From assembly GCF_964355755.1 (NCBI RefSeq), contig NC_092671.1:6151001-6215000 (forward strand): a stretch of 64,000 nt of DNA. The letters run 5' to 3'. Positions 1 to 8,529 of this stretch are shown piece after piece. The notes under the pieces were generated by a model. The model saw nothing but the letters and a program-made list of their open reading frames with translations, was not told where the DNA came from and did not search any database. The translations under genes were made by a program, and so were the position numbers. Within the stretch, counting starts at the first letter, position 1; every line of letters starts with the position of its first letter. The stretch comes from Antedon mediterranea. Taxonomy: Eukaryota > Echinodermata > Crinoidea > Comatulida > Antedonidae.

Positions 1-29
1 TTAAAAAATATTTATTTTTCTCTCTTCAG

Positions 30-371
30 AGGATGAAGAAAAGAAAATGCAGACAGAATTAGAGAGTCAGTTTCAAAACAGTCTTGACGCTAAATTAGCT
101 GGACGAAGTAGAAGACGTGTTGGGTTTGGTTTCCAAGAGGAAGAAGAGGAGGACATAAAAAAGAAAAAAGAGCTTGTGAAGCCTGAAGGAAAACACACAC
201 GTTTTGACTCAGATGATGAAGATGATGACAATGATGATAAAAAAGAAGATGGTAAAGTACAACAAATTAACGAATATAAGAACAGAAGTGAATCTGATGA
301 AGAATCGGAAAGTGAAGGGAAAAAGAGAAGAAATTTGGAAAAGCGCAAAAAACGGCAACATTCAAGTGAAG
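30..371 (+). CDS. Internal (penultimate) exon of an unrecognised acidic/basic, probably nuclear protein
   Basis: The exon follows a pyrimidine-rich tract ending in CAG at 27-29 and stops before a GTATAA donor at 372. The reading frame is open on entry (codons DEEKKMQTE...), so the ATG at 47 is probably an internal methionine and the gene starts outside the window. The peptide has a Gln/Glu-rich start, a short segment KLAGRSRRRVGFGF that looks like the only ordered part, then acidic runs (EEEEED, DSDDEDDDNDD) alternating with Lys/Arg runs. This composition is typical of nucleolar or RNA-processing proteins, but I do not recognise the family. The exon ends on the first base of a codon, matching the phase of the exon at 539. 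What is seen: splice signals and frame. What is inferred: nuclear location. Confidence 0.7.
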
Positions 372-538
372 GTATAATACATAAGTTTTTGGTAAAATTA
401 AACAAAAATTAACATCCATTTCATATCCACAGGGTTTAAAATTATAAAACCATAACGCATCCCACGTACTATTTTTAAAACCCTTTATATGATTACTGCT
501 TATTTTTTTAAAATTATTTTTAATTCTGAAATTACTAG
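372..538 (+). other. Short intron (167 bases) between the last two exons of the first gene
   Basis: It has a GT start (GTATAA) and AG end (ACTAG), and is T-rich before the acceptor. Phase 1 on both sides supports a real intron. Nothing else is visible in it. Confidence 0.65.
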
Positions 539-858
539 AAGAAGAAAGTAGGAGGTCAGAGAAGAAAAGAGAAAGGTTATATACATTGCAAGAAGATGAT
601 AGAGAACTCAGCAGTAAGAAGAAAAAGGATAGAAAATCGTCAAGTGATAGCGAGACGGAGAAATTATCAAGTCACTCATCAAAGAAGAAAAAGAAAAAGG
701 ATAGAAAGTCGTCCAGTGATAGTGAGACGGAGAAATTATCAAGTCACTCATCAAAGAAAAAAAAGAAAAAGGATAGAAAGTCGTCCAGTGATAGCGGGAC
801 GGAGAAATTATCAAGTCACTCATCAAAGAAGAAAACGAAACACAAAACGGATAAATGA
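539..858 (+). CDS. Terminal coding exon, Lys/Ser-rich tail with three 24-residue repeats
   Basis: The exon is preceded by an AT-rich tract ending in TAG at 536-538. Its first two bases complete the split codon left by the upstream exon (G|AA, Glu), so the two join in frame. The frame runs to a TGA at 856-858. The protein tail contains three near-perfect 72-base repeats starting at about 628, 700 and 772, each encoding a KKDRKSSSDSETEKLSSHSS-like unit: a basic run, then Ser clusters with acidic residues that resemble CK2 sites. The repeat keeps frame (72 = 24 codons). Basic runs of this kind commonly serve as nuclear or nucleolar localisation signals. I cannot name the gene. Alternative open frames over this stretch are shadows of the repeat. 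Confidence 0.7.
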
Positions 859-894
859 AAACAAATTAGGGTAGATGAAAGGTCTCAACTGAAG

Positions 895-1019
895 TTAGAT
901 ATTATCCCACTAGGATGAAGTGAATTGACCAATCACAAGCGATGTATCATTCAAACTGCTGCTTGTCGTTGGTCAAATTGCTTGTGTTGCATAGCGTCTC
1001 TAGTGGGAACCACCCTTAA
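895..1019. mobile_element. MITE, 'CCCACTAG...CTAGTGGG' family, copy 1
   Basis: Inverted ends CCCACTAG (906-913) and CTAGTGGG (1000-1007) enclose a second pair of inverted motifs, ACCAATCACAAGCGAT and GCTTGTCGTTGGTCAA. The right end GTGGGAACCA and the core GTGAATTGACCAATCACAAG recur at 62141-62314, so this is a dispersed family. It is non-coding and a likely DNA-transposon derivative. It lies only about 40 bases past the stop codon of the first gene, so it is probably in its 3' UTR. Confidence 0.65.
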
Positions 1020-1344
1020 CATTGAATGTTTATATGGAAAGTGTCACCAGGGAATACAGTTTTCTCATGGTTTGAATTTGCTTAGTTAATGAACTTTTCA
1101 TATTCAACATTGATTGTAATATTTTTAAAAAAACTGCTACAATTGTTTTTTTAATGAACTTTTAATTTAACTGAGAACCATACATTTTCAATAAGCTAGT
1201 AAAGAATTAATTGTTCATGTCATGTGTTTAATTTGTTGTCTCTATGTCTCAGCAAATCTTTGATAGTTTTTTGAGCAAAAACGTTTGACTGAAAACATGA
1301 TTCAAACCCAGAAATAAGGTATAACATAAAATATAACATGATAA

Positions 1345-1350
1345 AATAAA
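1345..1350 (+). promoter_or_regulatory. Possible polyadenylation signal AATAAA
   Basis: This is the first AATAAA after the stop codon at 858 that I can see on the plus strand. If used, the 3' UTR is about 500 bases and contains the MITE at 895-1019. The base composition makes chance occurrences common, so confidence is low. Confidence 0.3.
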
Positions 1351-1568
1351 GGAAATTAATTTAATGAGGACATACTAGAAATAAATATTTTAGAACTTGC
1401 CTTATATTAATTACCTTTTTTCAAAGCAAACACATTTGTATGATATTGTGCAATTTATGCAGGGCGCCCTCAACCACAAATAAGAAACGTACGTATATAA
1501 TAAGTACACAAACAAATTGAACGAAAAAATGTTATAAATAATGAATTTGTATAGGGATTTTAACTAAC

Positions 1569-1714
1569 CTGCGGTAAAAGTGGATTGTGAGGTAATAATT
1601 TGGGATCCATCCATAATTTGTTAAATTTATAGTTATTCCGATTGAATTGTAGTAAGTTAGTGGGTTGGCCTCCCGGCCCCTTATTTCAATTTCGGATTTC
1701 GCGGCGGAGGACAT
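1569..1714 (-). CDS. Candidate first coding exon on the minus strand (unrecognised)
   Basis: On the minus strand an ATG at 1714-1712 opens a frame reading MSSAAKSEIEIRGREANPL and then a Tyr-rich stretch of about 30 residues. It ends at a good donor, CCGCAG|GTTAGT, after 48 codons plus two bases. The first third is GC- and CpG-richer than its surroundings (GCGGCGG, CCCGGCCCC), which suits a gene start. Against it: I do not recognise the protein, the second half looks like low-complexity AT-rich translation, no convincing second exon was found, and the gene would run antisense into the first gene. A spurious open frame is a real alternative. Confidence 0.25.
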
Positions 1715-3050
1715 CTGCTGATTACATAATTACAGTATCTGACAGTTTTCGAAGTCATTCTGCATCCATGCTGTTGATAAGATTAAAAATTACTGTAAAA
1801 ACATAAACCCACACATAAGCTGCATCGTCGAAATCTGAAAGGGTAAATTCAATTTTAATTGTTTATAAAAATGCATTTTAGTTGTAATTATTTAAGTTTC
1901 TAATGCTAGCCTAGGTCAGAACAAGCTAGGCTAGGCTTTGTAGTATCTGCTACGATCGATTTGCTGTTGAACTCAAGGCATTTTTCGATTCTTCCCGGCT
2001 GTTGTTTTCCTACACACTGATGTTACATCAGGCCTAGTCCTACTAGGCCTAGTCCTAGATTACCTAGGTACATGTTAATCAATCTTATTAAATAATATTA
2101 ATTTAGACAAATGTATTTAAATCAAATCTCTGTTTTATTGTTAATTAAATTAAATAATGTTTTAACGTGGTTCATCTGTAAAATACCTTGGTAGGGACTG
2201 GCATATATTTTTCAATTTATCTTTCTGCATTTGAATAGTGTTCAGTTTGAAAGAGTATGTAATCGTAAGCATTTTAAACTTTAAATCAACAAAATTGATT
2301 GAGTATTTCGAAAGTTATGAATAAAATAAGGTGTAAAAATTTGGCACCATCACTATCCTTTGTTTACATAGGAATCCCCACCCCGCGTTTGTGACCTTGT
2401 ACACAAATAGTCACTGGGTGAAAATACTACTAAAACACATATAAATACATTTTATGAACATATTTTTAATTAGAAAGTTGATGGTGACAAATATATATTT
2501 GCATAATACCACATTTTGTTTGGAAATTGTGTCAAAATCACAAAAATAAGATAGAAAGTACTTATTTTATGTTTACCCTCTCCCCGGACTGCGCGAATGT
2601 CCCGGAGGAATACCCCCACCTCAGCCAGGCTGTGTGATGATGTCATCAGGCACTTCGCGGCCTAGAATTGCTTACTCACCTAGCATCAGGTGATTAAAAA
2701 CCTTTTGTGATCCAATATAGGTGATATTTATGTAAAACCAAAGGCGTACACTGTTAAAATATAAATATATCTAAAATATATAAGCAAAATCCCAAAATAT
2801 TAGGCATGTTTTCGATTTTTTCTGATTTTACTAACATTTCGAGCCCAAAATAAAATGTCATCGCGAAGACATGTGGGCAAAGGAATTTCAAATTTTTCAT
2901 CGGAATTTTCCGGAAAAGATCGTACAGTCATTCGTTTTTTCTGAATAGCCAATCAGAGTTCGTAAATTCATGCGCAAGTTGACCCCTTTTTAACAGGTTA
3001 AGGGTCACACTTGTCTATTCCCTAAAGATGTCTGCTGCCCTCTAGCGGTT

Positions 3051-3680
3051 TTGCTAGTAGCTAACCTTGGTGATAATATCGACGACCAGCTATCTTTCAA
3101 GAACCACATACGTGATAAATGCAGAACGATAGCTGTTAATTTATACTATATTCGTCAAATCCGCAAATTTCTCTCCAAGGACCTTTGCCAACAACTAGTT
3201 CAATCGCTCGTGCTGTCACATATTGATTACGCCAATGCATTGTATTATGGTCTACCTGCTAATACCCTTGCTCCAATGAAGAGGTTACTGCACCAAGCTG
3301 CGAAAATAATTGTCAGGAAAGGTCGGTATGACAGTGCAACTAACGCCATGCGATCCTTGCACTGGCTTCCGATGTCTCATAGATGTCAATTCAAAATAGC
3401 GTGTCTTGTATGGCGTTCGCTTAAAGGTTCCGCTCCAAGTTACCTGAGAGATATTCTTACTGTGCGGAATGTTTCTCGCAGTACTCGTTCAAGCACCAGC
3501 AATTATAACCTGACAATCCCACAAACTAAACGAAAGATATTTGCTGACCGTTCGTTCGCCGTAGCAGGACCCAAAATTTGGGACAGATTACCAAGTCACA
3601 TTAAACACTTAGACGACTATAATCAGTTTAAAAAACATTTAAAAGCACTATATTTCAAACAATGTTACGATACAAATTGA
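3051..3680 (+). pseudogene. LINE reverse transcriptase C-terminal fragment (~209 residues)
   Basis: The open frame starts inside the domain at the position corresponding to LG-x-N-I-D, with no true start. Recognisable blocks, in order: FKNHIRDKC (about residues 17-25), LSHIDYANALYYGLP (about 55-69), the QAAKIIV block (about 82-88), LHWLPMSHRCQFKI (about 103-116), APSYLRDIL (about 127-135), and RSFAVAGPKIWDRLPSHIK (about 167-185), ending with the FKKHLKALYF tail. This is the thumb and C-terminal region shared by CR1/L2/Jockey-type elements. It has no internal stop, so the insertion is fairly recent or only mildly degraded. The polymerase YADD box is missing because of the 5' truncation, so no activity is expected. 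Confidence 0.85.
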
Positions 3681-3752
3681 TGTGAAGCGCCGCTGATTAT
3701 AATTAAATGTTGTATAAATGTGCGCTATACAAGTAATAATAATAATAATAAT
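3051..3752 (+). mobile_element. 5'-truncated non-LTR retrotransposon (CR1/L2-like LINE) 3' end
   Basis: The piece carries the C-terminal end of a LINE reverse transcriptase, then about 55 bases of 3' non-coding sequence and a short (AAT)n tail at about 3733-3751. Simple-repeat tails directly after the ORF are typical of CR1/L2-type LINEs. The endonuclease and catalytic RT core are absent, so the copy is dead on arrival. The family call rests on protein motifs I recognise, not on a database match. Confidence 0.8.
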
Positions 3753-3764
3753 GTTTTCCCACTG

Positions 3765-3783
3765 CCCCCACCCCCACCCCCCC
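3765..3783. repeat. C-rich tract C5-A-C5-A-C7
   Basis: The tract lies 14 bases after the (AAT)n tail of the LINE copy. On the minus strand it reads G7-T-G5-T-G5, which has enough G runs with one-base loops to form a G-quadruplex; the plus strand could form an i-motif. It stands out strongly in DNA this AT-rich. Confidence 0.6.
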
Positions 3784-5202
3784 TCATCTCACGACATGGT
3801 CCAACTTCCTCCCTGGCATAGGCCACACAAATTTAATGTATTTTTTAAGAAGTCTAATAATTTTGTTAATAATAAATGTTTATATTTTTACTAGTATTTT
3901 ACCGGATCGTCCAAATAATTTGGCCAGGTCACTACATTATTCAGTCTTCTCTTGTGTGAATGGGTCATTTAGAGTGTTTATAGGTTTTGTCATGGAGCTA
4001 CATTTTAACAATCTACGTTGTTGTTGCTAGTGTTCGTATGGTAGACCAGAATTGTGATCTGTATTTATTATGTTCTTAAGGGTCTTTCCCACCTGTTCCG
4101 GCACGGTTCCGGTCCGGTGAATCGAACATCAATGTTTCGTTTTCACGCGGCTATGCGAAAGACCCTTTAAGCAAATTATTTATGCAATTTGAAATTGCAA
4201 ATTACAGTATACATAATACACACAGTATTTTGTTTTTCTTCATACTCAAGAAACCACACAAATATGCCATGTACAAATAATTGCAGTCTAAACTTTGATT
4301 AGAAGTTTGATCTCATTTTGATGATGGATCAAAACTGTATAGTGACCATTAGATGCTGAAGGTTGCGTGATAGTAATGTTAGTCATTGTTGACCTCAAGT
4401 CCTTGTTAATTGCAAACAAATCAAAGTGCCTATTTGAATAAGAATTATTATTGAATAAACTTGGGAATAATGTACATAATTATCTACTTGAATGTTTATA
4501 GTAGCTTTGCCTATTAATTATCGTTATCACCTTGAAAACAATCTATACTCACTCCACTTGTAGGGTTATGATTTTATTAAACCTGTGATAAATAGGCCTT
4601 GGTAATAATATACAGTACTAGTGTTAACTGTTTTTGCTACTGTATACAAGACCACTGTGCAAGGTTTTACTAGCCCACAGTCTCTACTGTATTGTACATA
4701 TTAGAGATGTGGGTAATTTTTACCTGGACACATTTTCCATAGCAATTTTAAGTTAACCTAGCAAATTATACATGTGTGTAAATGGTGGTCAATGCAGCTG
4801 TGAGTGCGATACACATGGTTTTAGAGGTAGTCGTATAAATTATTATTAGGGATTATAAACTATAAATTATTTTTGTGCTTTTAAACGCGCATCTTTCAAG
4901 ATCACTAGGTTAGCCCAATGTGGTCCAATATGCCCTCCCTGTTTTGAAGAGAAAATGATTGATAGTGATATTCTTTAAACTCGTAATTTAACCATGCTAT
5001 ATCTTGAGACAATTTTATACATTATAACCAAGCCATTTGTAAAATTATTTATAAGAAAAGAAAGCTTCTTATAGGCTGCCTTTTTCCTATAGGAATAATT
5101 TCACTCTGTAGTGTTACACAGGTAGTGGCAGGTTTCCCAACTTTTGAATGTGACTGAAAATAAATCAATTGAATTGAAGATGTATCATTTAAAAAAAACA
5201 AT
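3784..5202. other. Gene-free AT-rich stretch
   Basis: Apart from the small palindromic element at 4076-4170, I see only AT-rich unique-looking sequence with scattered TACAGTA/TACTGTA words. Short open frames here show no recognisable protein. Confidence 0.4.
4076..4170. mobile_element. Small palindromic element with TTAA ends
   Basis: The inverted ends TTAAGGGTCTTTC (4076-4088) and GAAAGACCCTTTAA (4157-4170) enclose a short GC-rich core with repeated GGTTCCGG/GGTCCGG words. At about 95 bases it is a minimal MITE. TTAA at both edges resembles piggyBac-type target sites, but only one copy is clear in the window. ACCTGTTCC next to the left end also occurs inverted near 35020-35045, just before a CTTAA. 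Confidence 0.45.
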
Positions 5203-5837
5203 CTTAAAGACCCCTTCCCTGCAATTTTGGACGTTTTTTGGAAAATAATACATATATATCACTTTAAAAACATTAAACCATGTCATTCCTTGTCTTAAAT
5301 GTACGTTTTATGGTAAATTATGATAAAAAGTGAGAAACAATGCACTACCTAAGTAGCTCGCGGCGATCGACCTCTCGTGGACGGTCTTAGGCCTAGCCTA
5401 GCTAGGCTTAGTTTTGTAGGCCTAGCTGGTAAACATCGATAACGTACGAACATCGTACGCTAGCTATATACCTAGCCTGACGTTGTATAGTTGCTGCATT
5501 AATTGTCTTTCTATTTTTGCCAGACTCCGTTGATACAAATTGGGGAAAACCCGGTATTTTCGCTGAAAAGTTAGGAGTCTTCCATTTGTTTTGGCTTCAC
5601 GATCGATCGAAAAGTGGGCGAATTACAGGTGAAAAACAAAACTATCAATCCGCGCGCAATGCATTTTGGGATTTATAGCGGGCCGCTATAATTATTAAAA
5701 TCGATTTATTTTTCACATTTTTAACCGTTTAAAGACGAAAAAAGTTATCGCAATAGGACCATATAGTATTATTTTTACATTAAATATAGTTTGTGATCTT
5801 AAATTAGATCTAAAAAACGTAGGGAATGGGGCTTTAA
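5203..5837. mobile_element. ~635-base non-autonomous element with TTAA-type ends, copy A
   Basis: Ends are an imperfect inverted repeat: left TTAAAGACCCCTTCCCTGC, right GTAGGGAATGGGGCTTTAA (16 of 19 positions pair). A second copy at 28971-29599 is about 98% identical by eye. The body has a CpG-containing block (GCTCGCGGCGATCGACC, CGATCGATCG, GCGGGCCGC) unlike its neighbourhood. No transposase frame is present. TTAA at both edges suggests a piggyBac-like cut-and-paste origin (inference). Copy A is followed within 6 bases by a member of the other MITE family. Confidence 0.8.
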
Positions 5838-5842
5838 GGACT

Positions 5843-6000
5843 AAAGCTCTGTCAACACTATCAAACTTTTATGTGACAATAAAATGTGATGTGCCCATAT
5901 ACAGTATGGACATGATGATGTCATGTCACTACCATATTTGGGCATATCACTACCATAATAGGCACATCATACTTTTTTTGTTGAGCTAGTTTGATAGTGC
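5843..6000 (-). mobile_element. AAGCTCTGTCTACACT MITE family, copy 1
   Basis: Family structure: inverted ends AAGCTCTGTCTACACTATCA ... TGATAGTGTAGACAGAGCTT, an inner pair GTGTGATGTGCCC/GGCACATCACA, a centre rich in GACATCATCATGTCC, and a tandem unit of about 21 bases (AAATATGGTAGTGATATGCCC) on one side. Plus orientation is defined with that unit left of centre. This copy is inverted, with two units, and its right end is degraded (GATAGTGCACTGTA). Confidence 0.8.
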
Positions 6001-7103
6001 ACTGTATGGAAGGGTTTGCAAGCAATACTTTAAAGGAGTCCCCTGATATTGATAAAGGTTGGCAGCACATGGTATAATGTTATGTAGCATTCAAAGAATG
6101 TTGTGTCAAAGGTCGTTAACGTTGTTCAGATGTGCATGCTTCTTATATATTCATAGCAATAATTTAAACAAGCATGATTCTGTAATACAGTACATTCATA
6201 TATATACCACATTTCTTGAACTTCAATAAATCAATGCCACAAAAATAGAGCGACCGACATTAGTATAAAATTAAACTAAACTTGTTTCTGAGTATTATTA
6301 GCAATCAGTAAATTGTGTCCTCTGTGGATGATTATGATTGCAAGTTTACAAAATGTAATTTATATTTTTCGGTTTATATCATAATCGACAAATATATTTC
6401 TTATACAGTATTAACAAAATTAGTTTGGAATATAAAATTGGAAGGCAAAATTAGAACACATACGACAAATAAAAGCAAAAACCAAATTTTAATACCATCA
6501 CTAATTACCATGCAATTATTATCATAAAAATAGTCCTTGGTTTATTATGTCAATCAATGTCTGGTACAGAGGTATTGTAGTAGATTTGAAAGCAAAATTT
6601 TGACATTTTAGGCAAGACGCACATTTTTATGTCCCCTCCCCTTGTAAGTATATGTGCCAGGTTTTTTTTACATCCTCCTCGCTACTATATTGGTAATACA
6701 GTATAAAATTCCAATTACTAACATATATGTGAATTTAAAAGCTACTGGAAATCATTATTTAGATTATGAAATAAATTAATACAAATATTCATTTATTATA
6801 CTACTAACTGTTAAGCATTCTGTATAGTACTGTACATTAGATGTCATTTGTGGCATTCTTCAACGAGCTGACAATAAAATCAATAACATACATGCCACGA
6901 TGATGCTAATGAAAAAAATAATGTAAATTATGCTCACTTGTAGCAATTATTTATGCAGATATACCGTTAGTAGTGCCATGAAGAAAATTAATGTCCTACA
7001 TAATATTTTGAAACTATAAAAAGTATGAAAGTATAGTATGATAGTGATACACATATTAAACAATGATTGCGGTAACACGTATGTAGTTCAATAAGAACGG
7101 TCT
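6001..7103. other. Gene-free AT-rich stretch
   Basis: Nothing recognisable. The open frame near 6315 is AT-rich translation with no family signature. Confidence 0.4.
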
Positions 7104-7270
7104 AAAGCTCTGTCTATAGTATCAAACTAGTTTGAAAAAAAAGTGTGATGTGCCCAAATATGGTAGTGATATGCCCAAATATAGTAGTGATATGACATCA
7201 TCCTGTCCATATATGGGCACATCACATTTTTTGGTCACATAAAGTTTCATATAGTGTAGACCGAGCTTTA
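7104..7270 (+). mobile_element. AAGCTCTGTCTACACT MITE family, copy 2
   Basis: Both inverted ends and two internal ~21-base units (one with ATAG for ATGG) are present. It is flanked by CTA and TTTATAA, compatible with a TA target site. A minus-strand open frame across it is a by-product of the repeat and recurs in other copies. Confidence 0.85.
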
Positions 7271-8448
7271 TAATAATATTTCTGCATGATTCAACTGTAA
7301 ATATTATGAGTGATATTGCCAAAATACTATGTTAAAGGGGTGTAAATAAAGGACCAAAATATGAGTAATTAATAAGCAGTCAAAACATTTTGCATGGAAA
7401 TCGTATATCTGGATATTTTATGTATTTTTTTTAAAACTATCTCTTTTTTTCCTTCCATGATTTGTTGTGCATTGTCAAATACAGTATGTGAAAATATTTG
7501 GAAAGTGCTCCCTCTATAATTGCTTTAGACCCTACCACTGGCATATCAAATGTATGTTGAAAAGGATCATACAATGTAAGAAAGAAATTACCGTAATAGT
7601 AATTTGAGGGCAAGAAAAAAGTCTCTCATAGTCATGTGAGATTTAATTGAGGAGCGAGAAAGTAGCACTTGGTGTCTCACACTGTGATATGAGTTTGAAC
7701 TTCCACCAGAATTATGTACATAGATTGAGTCTTACTGAAACTGAACATTTTAATTGGATCAATAAACCTTTTTTAATAATTAAAAAACCAGGCTTTAGTT
7801 TCATATAACATTTGTTATATCGTAGTACCAAATTACTGTACTATAAATTCTCTTATCTGAATAAATATAACTAATGTTTAGGCCTACAGCATTTTATATT
7901 GAAAATGAGGCTCTAAACATGCAGATGGCTAAATAATCCATTAGCCCTAAAAACTCAGAAACATTTAAGATATAAAATTCCTTGAGGTGAATGGAGTATT
8001 CTATTGATTTTGATGTTAAAGTACAGTATGTTTTGAAATATAGATGAAACCTACACTGGCAAGCATTAATTTTTTGTTCAGAATAGCAAAATGTTAGTAT
8101 ATATCAGGAAATTATTATTTATGTTGAAACAGAGGCCTGGTAAAGGGAATTTACATTATATACAGTATGTAATAATTGTAGAATTACGTGCTTGATGTGA
8201 AAGGATGAACAGTTACTCCGTTCAAAGACCACTTTTTTCGTGTGTCTACTGTAGTAGTAATCTAACCGATTCTAACTACAGACCAAAACTGACCATAATG
8301 GCAGTCATGGTTCCAATTTATTTATTTTTATCACACCTCCAAACAATATTATGAAATGCTGCACCAAGAGGATATATTTTATAATAGTAAAAAAATGTTG
8401 TTAAATAATTCCTTCAATTCAAGTATTCTTATTGTTATTTTATAATGG

Positions 8449-8529
8449 CTTATGACATCATCATGTCCATATATGGGCACATCACATTTTTTAGTCACAT
8501 AAAGTTTGATATAGTAGACAGAGCTTTAT
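8449..8529 (+). mobile_element. AAGCTCTGTCTACACT MITE family, right half only (copy 3)
   Basis: Only the segment from the GACATCATCATGTCC centre to the terminal AGACAGAGCTTTAT is present. The left arm and the tandem unit are missing. Confidence 0.75.

Larger units (their letters stand above)
1020..3049. other. Non-coding stretch; palindromic TAGGCCTAG words and unclassified repeat-like DNA
   Basis: Apart from the candidate minus-strand exon at 1569-1714, I see no supported gene. Between 1904 and 2060 there is a cluster of self-complementary words (GCTAGCCTAGG, GCTAGGCTAGG, AGGCCTAGTCC repeated, CCTAGG). From about 2340 to 3045 the composition alternates between AT-rich and GC/CpG-rich blocks, as in inserted elements, but I could not define ends or a second copy. 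Confidence 0.4.

Noticed and set aside
73-405. Minus-strand open frame opposite the first exon (Ser/Leu/Phe-rich)
   Set aside because: It is the shadow of the Lys/Glu/Asp-rich plus-strand exon, which has matching splice phases.
596-874. Second plus-strand frame and a minus-strand frame over the 72-base coding repeat
   Set aside because: The 72-base period keeps all frames open; only the 541-858 frame joins the upstream exon in phase.
2340-3045. A further large MITE left of the LINE fragment
   Set aside because: Composition is element-like, but I could not find paired ends or a second copy, so no call is made.
5203-5837. Segmental duplication rather than transposition for the ~630-base pair
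   Set aside because: Similarity stops exactly at inverted TTAA-type ends in both copies and the flanks are unrelated.
7122-7322. Recurring peptide (YVTKKCDV..YG) in frames at 7.1, 16.0, 51.6 and 54.6 kb, suggesting a protein family
   Set aside because: All instances come from the same MITE arm and differ in frame integrity; no start or domain.
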